64,000 nucleotides of DNA from Tetranychus cinnabarinus (lineage: Eukaryota; Arthropoda; Arachnida; Trombidiformes; Tetranychidae): the NCBI GenBank assembly GCA_022266195.1, contig WHVY01000003.1, positions 2,480,001 through 2,544,000 on the forward strand. Direction: 5' to 3'. Positions 37,827 through 50,300 of the stretch are shown piece after piece. The stretch's first letter is position 1. Each line of letters opens with the position of its first letter. A program made the translations under genes and the position numbers. A model generated the notes under the pieces. The model made no database searches and was not told the DNA's origin. It saw only the letters and a program-made list of their open reading frames with translations.

Positions 37827-40800
37827 TTAGTTTTTTTGCTTAAATCACAATTAAAAATTTTAACAGACAAGTTTAATGTTAATAAGACAATTATAAATGA
37901 AAACAAATCATTGACACTACAATTTGGGTTGAAAATGAGAGCAAGACTGATAATTGTTTAACCAATTTTCAATATCACCGTATCATTGATCCAGTAATGC
38001 ATCGACAATCAAAATGATCAATTTAACCATCTTTAAGACAATTAATTGAAAGATGAAAGAAACCAATTGAATCATAATGTTCCAATTTTCTTAAGCCTTC
38101 ATCAAAAACTATGAGATTACTTCAATTAGCATACTAATTGTGCTAATATAAACCGGTAAATGATGATAATGAAGATGATGAATCAAATTAAAAAGTTGAT
38201 CCAAACAAAATCCTTTTACCTTTTTCCATTGAATCAGCTTACCTTTAATTTCAACTTGTATTTGCAAAAATAGTTGTTCCTTCAGGGGATTTGTAATTTT
38301 ATTTTCAAGTTGTGTAGTTAAAACACGCAAAAATGATGAGGATGTGGATCAAGATGAGGATGACCAGAAGAGAGAGAGAGCTTTAAAGATGTTCAAATCC
38401 TGGTGGCCTTTTTAAATATTTTAAAGTCCGGTTTGGTAAATTGGGTTCCGGTCAAAGCAAGAACTGTAAGGAAGAAAAAAAAAGCAAAATTTTAGTGATA
38501 AATTTACTGTTGTTGTTGTTTTACATTTATTAATACAAACCTGGAAACATATAAACATAGACTTGAACGAGTTTTCAATCAAGGCTACTTAATTGACCTT
38601 TACATGTTAAACAATCAAGTTTACTCTATTAACCTTGTCATTTAATCAAATTTTACTTGCAATAGGAGCAGCCAATGAACAATCAATACTTGAATATCAT
38701 TTCATTTCTTTTCTTCATTTTCTTCGTATTCCATGATACTTCATGAATCCAGATAATAATAATAACTGTGCCCATATTATCAAAACTATTATTAGCTAAA
38801 CAGTTTCATCATTATTACCATTTCTTGATATTACCTTTTTATTATTATAACGTTCCAATAATTGATCAACTTTATTGTTGAAAAATTTAGAGAAACAAAA
38901 AGTCCATTACAATTTATCTTTAAGGTGCAATCGATGATGATCATAATAATAACTGTTAATAGTTAATCAAATGAAAATGTAATCATTAATCTTAACATTT
39001 GACAACTTTCGTCAAGCTATTAATAACAGATATTTGAACAGTTTTTTTGCAATCCATTAAAGCAACAAGTCGACCAATCTCATTGTTTGTCTAACAGTTT
39101 GTAATCAAATCAGATTAACATGATTATTGGGAAAATTATTCAGCTTTGACAATCTAAAAGTGTCGATTTGCTTTGCAATGCAAAATTGAAGCGTATAATA
39201 GACGAGATGGCAAATCAACAGATTGGCCTTATTAATGAGTGATTATTTGTTGACTATTTGAACACAAAAAATGATAATATCAACGAATCGGTTGAATAAA
39301 ATTGATAACTTGCAGGGAAATGAGTTAATCGTCGGACATTGACTTTACACACTTTTTTTCAACTGAATATTTAATCAGCTATTTATCATTCAACAAATTA
39401 ACATGTAATCACTGTTTTTTTTGTTGTGATGGATTGAAGGGAAAAGTTAAATTAAATCATTGGGTTAACTGTTATTACAATTTGGTGTTATTGTTGTCGA
39501 TAATCTGTTAAACTAATCAGTTGAACAATCAATATCTCAAAGATGAGATGTGAATACAATATTATTGAGAGACTATTGTCTTCCTTTTAATATTATCATT
39601 ACTATTATCATTATTATTGATTTGTTTATTTTATCTGTTTACTGAGGAACAAAAGATTCTTTACTTTCATCTCTAAATCATTTTCATCTTTTCTTCTTCT
39701 TTCATTCTGATGATGCTTTAGCACCTTCCACTTTTGGATTGGTGTTTATTTTACTCAGCAAGATGACCTAAATACCTGAGTATCTTAAGAATGATGAAGA
39801 TGAGAAAAAGAGGAAAAAGAGAGAGATGATCACCGGTTTTCTCAATGAAACTGGTCTTTCATCCCGTGACTTTCATCATCATCTTCAGTTTCAGCTTTGG
39901 CTTCTCAGGTCAATCTTTTTAAATTTGTGTTTAGCCTGAAAAAAAAGAGCTTATTAAATGAACCTTTTCTTGCCAAGTAAAAAATTAATATTAATTAGAC
40001 TGGATGTGAATAATGATTAGTGACAATTGACAGTTAAGTAAACTCTGCCATTCTCTGATTAATCAATCTTTAACTAGTCTTTGGTTAATCAATTGATTAG
40101 CATCTTGAAAATGAAATGAAAGGCAAATTGTTTAATAACGATTACTCTCAACACACTTAGAGTTTTAAAATGGCAACAATTTATTCCTAATCAAAGTAAA
40201 GGGTGAGATTTTAAGAGGTAAACTTGTTATTTATTACTTTGGGATTAATTAAAATTACCCAATTCCTGGTTTACCTTGAAAAGTGTATAATATTGAGTCA
40301 ATATTATTGGGTAAAGCAGTAAAAAAGGGCCAAACATAATTATAATCGTCTCGATTAATCTGTCTAGAGTTGATTCATGGTTTACCTGTTTGTGTGTCTT
40401 CCACTTTTGAAACATTCAGTGATATTTCAATGTCTGAGCCGTTTTTTACCTGGTATTGTAAAAATAATAATAACTGACTTTTTTGATTATTAGAGAAGGT
40501 AAAATTGATTAAATTGGCTCAAGATAGGGTCAAAATTTTCAATTGCAGTCTAACAGATAACATTAACCTTTGAATACATGTCAATAACTGAATTATACAA
40601 TCAATAGGTTTTTTTTGTTTGGCTAAAAAAACGAAATGATTCAAATCATGTTGACGATATAAATACATATCAATATCAGTACATGTATTATATAAGGGTT
40701 CACAGTTGAGCTTATTATTATGTTAACTGTTTACTATTATTATTATTACCTGATAAATTGTGAACAATAACCTCAATCTGTAAAAGTTTGAACATTTAAT

Positions 40801-41557
40801 TTACAACAATTCAACGTCAATATCAATCGACGATGTAAAGTAGATGTATCGGTAATAAGATTGTTATTTATACAGTTGGTAATGGATGTAAAGCAAGTTA
40901 AACAATAACTCTTCATCTCTTATTGTTACAATCAGTTCATTTTGTTTTCATTTCTAATTGTAAATTTATCTTCAGGATTGGGATTGGGATAAATATTGTT
41001 GTAAAGTTGTATAAATACAGTTGAATATCATTTTGTGGTTCATTAGTTGGTATCGCTTTTTTGTACACTTGTTTGTCTGTTTGCTTTACTTTCAGCTAAT
41101 AATTAACATTGATTGTTTAACTTTAAACGTCTTGTAACAGGTATACTTATACTGTAATTTTATTGTGTTACTGTTAACAATTTAGGTTAAAGTTGATGTT
41201 AACAGATTTTTGATTGACCCTGAAACTATTTAACAAGGAAATTAGAGAGAGCGAGAGAAACAGACAGACAGAAAAATAGGAAAAGAAAGAGATTAAGAGA
41301 AGGGGAAAATGTTCATCAATTGTTAATTCTTACCTTTTTAATTTGGATCAATTCCAGGGTTAAACTTGGATTAAAACATGATGTAATAAAATAAATAGTT
41401 GGACATTAGTCTACAAAACCAGTTTAACCAAAAACAATGGTCTGGTTGTTGCCAAGTAACCGACCGTTAATTATAAATTGATGTGATTGGGTTAAATCTG
41501 GATATTTATATTTTAGATAATTTTTATTGGTAAATGGTTGTTATGGCTACTCCTTTG

Positions 41558-41565
41558 GGTTAACG
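41558..41565. repeat. 8-bp target site duplication, left copy
   Basis: GGTTAACG directly borders the left end of the MITE and is repeated exactly at 41838-41845. Confidence 0.85.
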
Positions 41566-41837
41566 CAAAGAGTAAGGTAACAAGAGAGAGCATGAAGATG
41601 TTAAATCTTTCAAGTTGAGATTTAATTAATTCGGTCACTCTCAGATGGCACTGGAAATTAAAAGCTCATTGATTTGTCCAACTATTTGATTAAGATTTGA
41701 TTAAGGTTTGATTAATGTTTGTTTTCATTTTTTTGTATAAATTTCACTAAAAGCGCCTCCTGAGAGTGAACTGGAGAATTAAATCTCAACCTTAATTTGA
41801 GAGGTTCTCGTGACACCTCTTATTACCTTACTCTTTG
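41566..41837. mobile_element. hAT-like MITE, 272 bp
   Basis: The ends are inverted repeats starting CAAAGAGTAAGGTAA, with diverged similarity (about three quarters by eye) continuing for roughly 100 bases into each side. Both ends are bordered by the same 8 bases, GGTTAACG. An 8-bp duplication together with a CARNG-type terminus is the signature of the hAT superfamily. The element has no coding capacity, so it depends on a transposase elsewhere. The perfect duplication with diverged arms suggests moderate age. It lies in the presumed long first intron of the receptor gene. Confidence 0.85.
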
Positions 41838-41845
41838 GGTTAACG
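41838..41845. repeat. 8-bp target site duplication, right copy
   Basis: Exact copy of 41558-41565 immediately after the element's right end. Confidence 0.85.
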
Positions 41846-44800
41846 ATTTTTCTTAACTAAAATTAACCGTTTTTAGGTTTTCAGTTACCGGTTTTGCATA
41901 TTTTACTCTTGCTTCAAATTTTCAATCTTTTTTTTCTGGTGAATAAATTAACAATTAATTGATTAAACCTACTGTTTATACCTCATTTACCTGTTTATCT
42001 TAATTATTCACTATTTGATCAAGTTAACTGTTATTTCTAATTTTCACCATTTCTTTCTCTTCCTTGTCAATTCACTTTCAATTTGCTTTTTGTTTAGTTT
42101 TTTGTCAATATAAATCTTTGCCATCTTTACCATTATGTTGTCAACTCGTTTTGTAAATTAATTTAAACATGTTAAGGTTTGTTGATTGTTCCTTGTTTTT
42201 ATTTTTTTGTTCTTGTTATAAGATTAGTAAAATTTGATTGATTGATTGGGAAAGAAACGATGATTAGTATGATGGTGATGATGATGAGAAGCTAAGATTC
42301 TATTGAAACGTTAAATATCCTTTGAAAATGATTATAATCATGATTGGTGAATAGTGATGAGAGGCGTGCTGAATTGTCTTCTTTGGCAATTATCCCCTAA
42401 ATATTAATATATATTTTTTGCGCCAGAAATTTGAAGACAATTAGTTTATTAACCTCATAACAATCAAGTTGAACCGAAACAAGAACAACCCTCAGCAGCA
42501 TCTTTACATGTTTTAACATGACAATATCAATTTACTTACACTGAAAGAACCAGAAAACAAGTCATCAAATGGATCAAAGTTTTCACCATCTACACTCTTG
42601 GAAGAAACTTAATATTTTCATCCAAAATTCAATTCAACATCAATGTGTAACAGTTTTTCCATCAATAATCAATCTTACCAAGTTGATTAATATTTTTGTT
42701 CAACGTAAAGATAGATTAATTATTACCTGATTGCTGGATAGCAGATTATCATCATTTACAAAGCGTTCATTTCATTATTTACAAGCTTGACAAAGATCAA
42801 CATTATCACGGGCTAATGAAATTAAGGCCAAGAAAAGTCACAATTCCCATGATAAAGATGATGATGATGGTGTTGGTGAGGATCATCAACATTGTGTTTA
42901 GATTTAAATATTGTTTGCTAAATTTTCTTGGTTAATCGGATAATCGTGATTATCTTAAAGATGAGAAAAGTGAACAATTCAAGAGACTCAGAATTAACGG
43001 TAAAACAGTTAACCAGAAAAAAATTAAGAGAAAGGGAAACAAAAAGACTGGGAAAAACAGAGTGATAAACTTTTCTACACTCAAAGCATATATTACATTA
43101 ACTGAACCCTGGTCAGCTTTTATGTGTGTTTTTGTGTCCAGTAAATAGACGAGTAAAGTAAGTGTCCTAAATTTTTGTCTTAATTCAAATTTCCACTGTT
43201 TGCGAACCACTGTTTTGACCTTAATAGGCATTTTATCACAATTATGGTTGCCATTATCATTAAACATGATTTGAATAGGATGCCAAAAAAAAGATCAAAT
43301 TGACAATCTAAATCTCACTCTTAGCTATTGTAAATAATTGTCTCAATTTATACATCTTCATCATACTCTTGTTTACTTTTGACAATTGAATGACTCTCAA
43401 TCATTGTTAACTGTTATGGTAGTTATAATCAAATGTGTAGCAATAAAAAAAATATATAAATATATAACAAGACTCAACAATTATAATATTATATTTGCTA
43501 TTATTGTTACAATTAGACTGATTTAATTTGATCTTTTTTGCATCTCAAGTCATTATTGCTACCTTTTTACCCGTAATCTGTTATTACTTAATTTTACTCA
43601 TCTAATCATCCTAAATCATCAAATTGTTGTTAACTAAATTCAAGGCTGATGTTTTACAAGATGATCAATTACTTTCTAATTGAATGATTATAATGGCTTC
43701 AAATGGTGACAATTTAATTTGAATGTAAACCAATTTAAGAGAGAGCCCAGTTTAACCTTAAAAAACACTAAAAATCAATGTTAATGATATTTCACCGTTT
43801 CTTTAACCATCAAACCTCCTTAACTGACTCATGAAGAGATTTTACTTGTAACCCAATGTCCAAGGCTATTTTAAATAATCAAAAGGTTTAATCAGGTTGA
43901 TTATATTTACATTAAGAGAATCATTCTAATCATCTTTTAACCCGTTTAAACCATTTAACGCTTTAAAGACATTGATTTGCTTCCTTACCTTTTTTATCAT
44001 CTGAATCCTAACAATAAGACTGATGATGATGATGTATACATGATAATAATAAATTGTTAACCTTCACTGAAATGATTATTAATTTCAAATGTTGATTCAC
44101 AGTTAGGCTTGAATTTGAAACTGAAACACACCCAACGCCTTTCATTATCAAACCTGCCAAATTAAATATTAATAACAATAATCCAAGTGAAAGTGAAAGG
44201 TTACAAACATTAATGAAATTAAACAGCATTGTTAACTGGACAATTGAAATGATCAAACCTTTAATTACTCTACTATACTCTTACCTGTAAACCACATTTG
44301 TATTTTCTTATTATTATTAGTATCAAATAATGAACCTTTTAAATTAAGGTTTGCTTTGCTTCAAAAATCAATCAACTTTTTTTGCTATATTAATACCAAT
44401 AACAATACCAATAGTTGCTTTATTGAATAATTTCATCTACAATTTGATTTACCATTAGATTTAGATCAGGGTCAACAAGTGGCAGAATTGAACATTACCA
44501 AATTGTTTCACCATATCAAGTAATTTTCATGACTACCGAGTGTTGGACCAAATTTAAATTCTGGTAACCATCGTATTATGGTTATTACATATTATATTTA
44601 GGTAAACCTTATCCTTGTACAAAAAAAAATGTTACCAAATCAAGTGAACAATTGTAATAAAATCATTGTCATTTCGTAGGCGACCAAGTTGAAGGAAATG
44701 AAATGATCTCAAGATGATTATGAACATGTAGTTTTGTTACTGTTATAATTGATGATGGAAATGATGATAATGATGAGTTACCTTTAATGGTGATAAAAAA

Positions 44801-47800
44801 GTGATGAATCAAAGTGTGTGAGTGTAATAATCATCATCAACAATTGGTAATCCCTGTCTTAATATACTGTTGGGTGATGATTATTTAATGTGTGTGAGCG
44901 TCACTTTCATAACACTCATGGTTGGCATATTTTTTTCTTCATTTACTTTACCAATTCATAGCTGAGACACTTTCACTGATTAACTGTCGCCAAACAAGTG
45001 ACTAAATCATCTTTTAAATTATACAAAACACAAATAATAAGTCAAATTGTAATTTACAAAAATCCAACTTGAACCTGTTGCTTTCACCATTACCGTTGTT
45101 ATTACCGTTACCATTGTTACACTAACCAGTTACTTCAGCGCCTTTTTCAATTTTTACTTCTTTTTGTCATTTCTGTATTAAAACCAATCAATTGAATTAA
45201 TTTGATTCCTTTTTCATTATCAATTCAGAGGTAATTTACTCAGGTCAATAATAATGACAACACTGTTAAAAATAGCGATGAGTTTGAAATTAAATTCAGT
45301 CATGAAACCAACAAAATGATGGCAACAATGAACTCAAATTAATTTCATCCGCTTCTTTTGCTCAATCAATCGATGATTATCATGATAATCATCAATATTC
45401 TAAGTATATTAACGTGATTTTATTGGTAATCATTATAATTATATTCAGGTTAACAGCAATGAAATAGTTTGATACATAACTAAATACATTTGAAGGTTAA
45501 TTGTGAAGTTGAAAAGCAGGCAAAATTTTTCTTCGTTTTTCTGCTTCCAATTCAATCAAAGGGTTTACAATTAAATGTGTGTTACTAAATAATTTTTTGA
45601 TTTTCATTCCTCTTCTTTTTACATTAAGACTTGATCATTATTATTATTACAGTGAAAATGTAACTCTTAATTAATTGAGCTGCACAAGCAAATCAATAAT
45701 AACAGAGTCAATCCGATGAACCAAATAATCTTGGCTCATCAACATTTCATTTTAAATTGTTCTGTCAACTGGATCACACTTTAATGATGATATATAATCA
45801 TAATCATGTAATTGTTGTTGTTAACAACAATAACCTTCAACCAAGCTACATTAAAACCAGTAATTTACAGACAAAAAAAGCTATGATTAATATAACAATC
45901 AATAGTATCAACATATTAATTACATTTCGCTATTACTGTAACACATTTTTTTGATTCAACTCTTTGTTTCATTGTTTATAATATCACTGTATGATAGAGT
46001 TCATTTCAACGTCTCAATCAAATCCTGACTGCCAATTAAGACTACAATTAGAGCTACAATCAATTGGTCAACCTTAAATTTTAGCCTCATTACTTGAGCT
46101 TTTAACTGTTATTTTATCAAAATTTGAAATTGGAGCCAAAATCTGCTCTTTGTATCAGATATTGGTTGATACATAGACTTGGATCTTACCGTTTTGACCC
46201 TAGGAAGTAACTGTTGTTGGATTGTTATTAGTTTTATTTTTGTGTTAAATTATGCTTAATATCTAGATTATTTAGTTTAGATTATGTTTAATTTGAATTG
46301 TTTCGTCCTTTAAACTGGCTCAGCAATGGTTACTTAAGCTAAATCATCTTTAAACTTGAACTTTATGGCTAATGGATATTGCGATATCATTTTTATTTTG
46401 TTACCATTATGAACAAAATTAACCGGAACTATTAGATTACATTTTATTCATTGTTATTATTGTGGTTAATGAAAAATTATAACCCAAACTAATGTTATTT
46501 TAACCTGGAATTGTATGGAACCTTCAAGCAATTGCTACAATTGTGAGCCTGTTCATAAAAGACATTGAAAAATCTTTCACTTCTCTTGGTTGTTGCATTT
46601 AATTTTTTGAGGGTTAAAAAAGATGTATTTTTGCCGTTCTTTACCGTCGTATTTAAAGTCATTTTTAGACGATTTGCAAGGTTAAATAAGCTGATTTAAA
46701 ACGATTAGAGACGATAAAATTTGAAGGGAATAACAATTAGTTTGATAATAGTGCGTAAGTATAAGGTAAAAGGGTAAAATGGCGAGGGAAAAGAATGGCT
46801 CTAGTGATGGGTGAAAACGTATCATCAGCAACATCATCAACGGAAACTTCAACATCAACATAATCCCAATAATGATCATCACTAACATTAAATTTCAGAT
46901 AGCTATTTAGTGAAAAATAAGTTGCATTTTTTTTTGTATCAAAATATCAAATTATCATTTTTTTAACGATAACGTTGAAACAGTAACAGTAAAAGGTAAG
47001 TTACTTGGGATTGTGATTACCGTAAAAATTAACTAAATTAAGAAGTACAAATTTTCTACTCTTGATTTTTGATAATGATGTTGATGGTTAAGGAAGAATG
47101 ATGATGCTTCTATGTCATAAAATAATCAACCAACCAGTTAAAGAAATAAGAAGATGATTTAAGATTCGGCTTATTTTCTATTACCGATCCCATAACAATT
47201 ATGATTACAATTATCATTGCAATTATGATTTGTTGTTGTGACTGTACATTGATGCGGAACTGGTTACAATTTAAATTGTTGCCTAACAATTTTCCAGTGC
47301 TTTATGTTCATATTTTGTCTCATAATCAACCTTATCGTGACAACAAATTAGTATTTATATTTTTAATCATAATCATCTTCAAGGGAAACCAAATGTTTCT
47401 AATATTTTTTTCATGAATTTCAAATTGTAGGAGAAGAGTTTAATTTTAAATTGAAATGAAACTGATTCAGGATTAGAGAGACTACTTGATGATAATTATA
47501 TGATTATTGATTGCCTTTGATAAATTGTTATCAATTTGTCTTTTCTTACTCAACCATTTCAGTACAATTTAATCACGATTAAGGTTATTGTTTAACACAA
47601 AATGCTTTATGTGAACAGTTTTTACTAAATGCCATTTTTCAATGTATTTATAAGTGAATCAGTAAATTGTTGCCTTCATAATCAGATGCTGTGAGATGTT
47701 GAATTTAATCTCAATCTTAATTTAATAATACGTATTTTCACTTGAAGACTGTTGATTATACTTGATACATGAATGAATCGTATTCATTATTTACCTCTTT

Positions 47801-48897
47801 TTCATTGTGAATGTTGTCCATTTCACATTGGATAATCTTTTCATGGGATTTCAATTTTCAGACGATGAAAGTTTATTTTGTTGTTGCTGATGAAAAATTG
47901 AGACAAACATTTAATACTGTTTGATCAAGATATGAAGGTAATGATAGTTTACGGTAAATTTAAAGATGAACGGGAAAAGGACAAGATGATGATTGACCTA
48001 AAATAGCACAAGAAATGTTCAAGATTAAGAAATGGCTAAGATTAGGTTGTGATATTGGTCAATATCAGGTCAAAATGAGGTTTTACCGTTAAATATTGAT
48101 AACTATTAGATATCCAAAAGTGTAATATATTATGTAGATAGAGGTTTAAACTAAATTTAGTCACAAAATTGGCTGTTTGTATTGTTGGTCTTTTTGTTTG
48201 TTGGTTTTATTTGTTTTCAATTTTTCCAGTTTCATCTTTTTTCTTCACTCTTTTTATGCTTAAATTATTGGTCAACAAGTATCATCAAGTATCATCATTA
48301 TCGTATGAAATTAAATATCTGGTGAAAAGGCCTGTTAACCCAATATGTCAATGTTGTTGCTGCATTTGTTTCATGATCGACTGTAATTTTGGTCCAATGT
48401 TCAAGTTGGCAAAAGTTTGAAGATACAAAAAAAGTGGGCCTAAAAACGTTAGAACGCCTTTCTTTTGGTTTTCAACTTTGAGTAGGAGAGTGAGATGAGT
48501 GAGTAAAGAGAGTAAAAGATGATGAGGTTGATCAGGTTTTTCACTCATTTGGATGCAACCTTTTACCATTTTGATATCACTTTCAATGAAAATGGTGAAT
48601 CGCAATGTTAAAGTTGAATTGTGTGTTAACCATTTCGATGCAAGATTAACTTATTAACATTATTAATTGTTGATCAACATTGTTTTTTTGTTTTGCTTCA
48701 CTGCTTTTAATTGTATCCTCAATTGAATGGATAAAATTTCATTAAAGTGAACTCTTCTCTCGACTCTATCAGTTAATGTGCCACTTTGTGTTTCCATTTT
48801 GGATTGTTTTGTTTTTGTTTTTTAAAAGCCATTTTTTGGTGGATTTATTGATTTGGTTTTAATTAATGTTTCCGTTGATTAATTTAATGTGATTTCC
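41846..48897. other. Non-coding region upstream of the receptor gene's main exons
   Basis: AT-rich sequence with no supportable exon. It contains the second copy of the palindrome. The final 70 bases are T-rich and run towards a strong acceptor at 48964. The frame upstream of the ATG at 48898 is closed by TAA at 48880. Confidence 0.5.
45372..45393. repeat. Perfect 22-bp palindrome, copy 2
   Basis: Contains the 20-bp palindrome found at 30313-30332 with one further self-complementary base on each side. Surrounding sequences are otherwise unrelated. Confidence 0.6.
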
Positions 48898-50300
48898 ATG
48901 AATTTCCTTGGAATTATTTTCATAATTAATAACATTATCGTCTTCTTTTCCGTTTGTTCAACAGAAAATTTAAGTGACTCTTATTCATTTAAGAAACGTA
49001 AATTACAACAATTTAACAACGATGACTTGGGCTTTAACTTGGCTCCACAAGTCGACTTCTTGCGAGACTTTACTCGGGTCAACTTGCCAGGATTCCAGTC
49101 TTTCCCGTCTCCGCCTCGCAGTCATTTACAACCGACAGACGATACACCCGATTACTCTGATATTGAAAGTTTCAGGGAAGTTGGTCCGGTCGATGGATCG
49201 TCTGAGGGATTCCCTCAATCGCCACCGTCACCACCGTCATCACAACCTTCAATAAACTTTCAACAGCCTGGTGTTCGGAATACTGGTTCATTCCAGCGAG
49301 TCCGTTTATCGCCACCTCCACCACCACCTAATCGTTCACCAGCCTTAGACTTACCATCCATTGCCTTTGCAAATGGACCAGGCTCAAGTCCTGCTTCATC
49401 TCCAGGCTCTTCATCACAGTTAGGACCAAGATTCCAAAGGATCAATGTTCGCAGGCCAAATTCACCTGTAGCTGCTCCTCCGCCACAACCACAGCCAACT
49501 AGTTCACCAAACACTCCTTTCCGACGACTTCCAGTCTTTCGTACACCTGACCAGGATAATGTGAGGCGACCTTCGGTTAGTCTTTCAACGGAAGATGATC
49601 TTGCTCCTAGTGGACCACCGGTTCTTGGACAACCTTTACCACCAGCTTTGGGAACTGAATTTGCTGTTCCATCGGTTACAAGTGCACCACTGCCAACACA
49701 GCCACCTAGAACTCGACGAGTTCGTCCAACTACTGGTGGATCCAGACGAATTAGACCTGTTAATGGTAACCGGATAAGATCAAGAGTACCAACTGATGCT
49801 GTTGCACCGACAGCTGTTGTTGTTACTCGACCTCCACCAGCTACTCCAGTGCCAATTGGTTCTGAAGTACCTGAAGGTGATCTTGAACGTAACCAGGATA
49901 CTCGTCGAATCAGAGGTAGACGACCAGGTTCATCACCTGGAGTTCCATCGCCAACTCGTCCAACCTCACTTCGTGTTCGTCCTGTGCCAGGAAATAATTT
50001 GGATGCACCAGTTGATGAAGAAGTTATTAATAATAATGCTCTTGATTCGGGTGACGCCGTTGAATCAGGTTTCGGATCTAAATTGAAAGATGATGTAGTC
50101 ACATTTTCCGCCGGTTCTCCAGTTTCACCAAATGGTCCAATCGTTGTTGATTATTTGACAACATTCACCTATTTGACAACCGTTATTCGTGGACCTCATA
50201 CACTTTTAACTAGCCGCGAATCAGTTGCTTCAGTTCGTGTAACTCAACCTTATGATCCTTCAATTGCAGAAATCATTTCTGCTTCAGGAGGAAATATCAG
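48898..50300 (+). CDS. Receptor exon 1: signal peptide, Pro/Arg-rich region, first repeat unit
   Basis: Starts at ATG 48898 with MNFLGIIFIINNIIVFFSV, a possible signal peptide, then TENLSDS. An equally good reading is that this T-rich tract is the polypyrimidine tract of an acceptor ending at 48964. The body is rich in Pro, Ser and Arg, with PPPPPP near 49316-49330 and Arg motifs such as RRIRP and RIRSR around 49745-49790. The first Thr/Tyr unit (YLTTFTYLTT) is at about 50150-50250. The exon ends CAG|GTAAG in phase 2. A 280-codon open frame on the opposite strand here is a shadow. Confidence 0.85.

Larger units (their letters stand above)
16288..41565. other. Long region without supportable genes, probably intronic
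   Basis: About 25 kb of AT-rich sequence. Frames here are short, with no recognisable domains. If 16116-16287 is the first exon of the large receptor gene, all of this is its first intron and could hold distal enhancers. Details of note are a 20-bp palindrome at 30313 and weak exon-like minus-strand frames near 34.6 and 35.0 kb (see findings). Confidence 0.5.

Noticed and set aside
38380..38400. GTTCAAATCC resembling a tRNA T-arm box
   Set aside because: No acceptor stem, D-arm or anticodon arm can be built around it. I found no tRNA gene in the window.
49260..50102. 280-codon open frame on the minus strand
   Set aside because: It is the complement of receptor exon 1, whose Ser/Pro/Arg codons rarely give stops in antisense. 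The Gly/Arg/Thr-rich translation has no domain and no start context.
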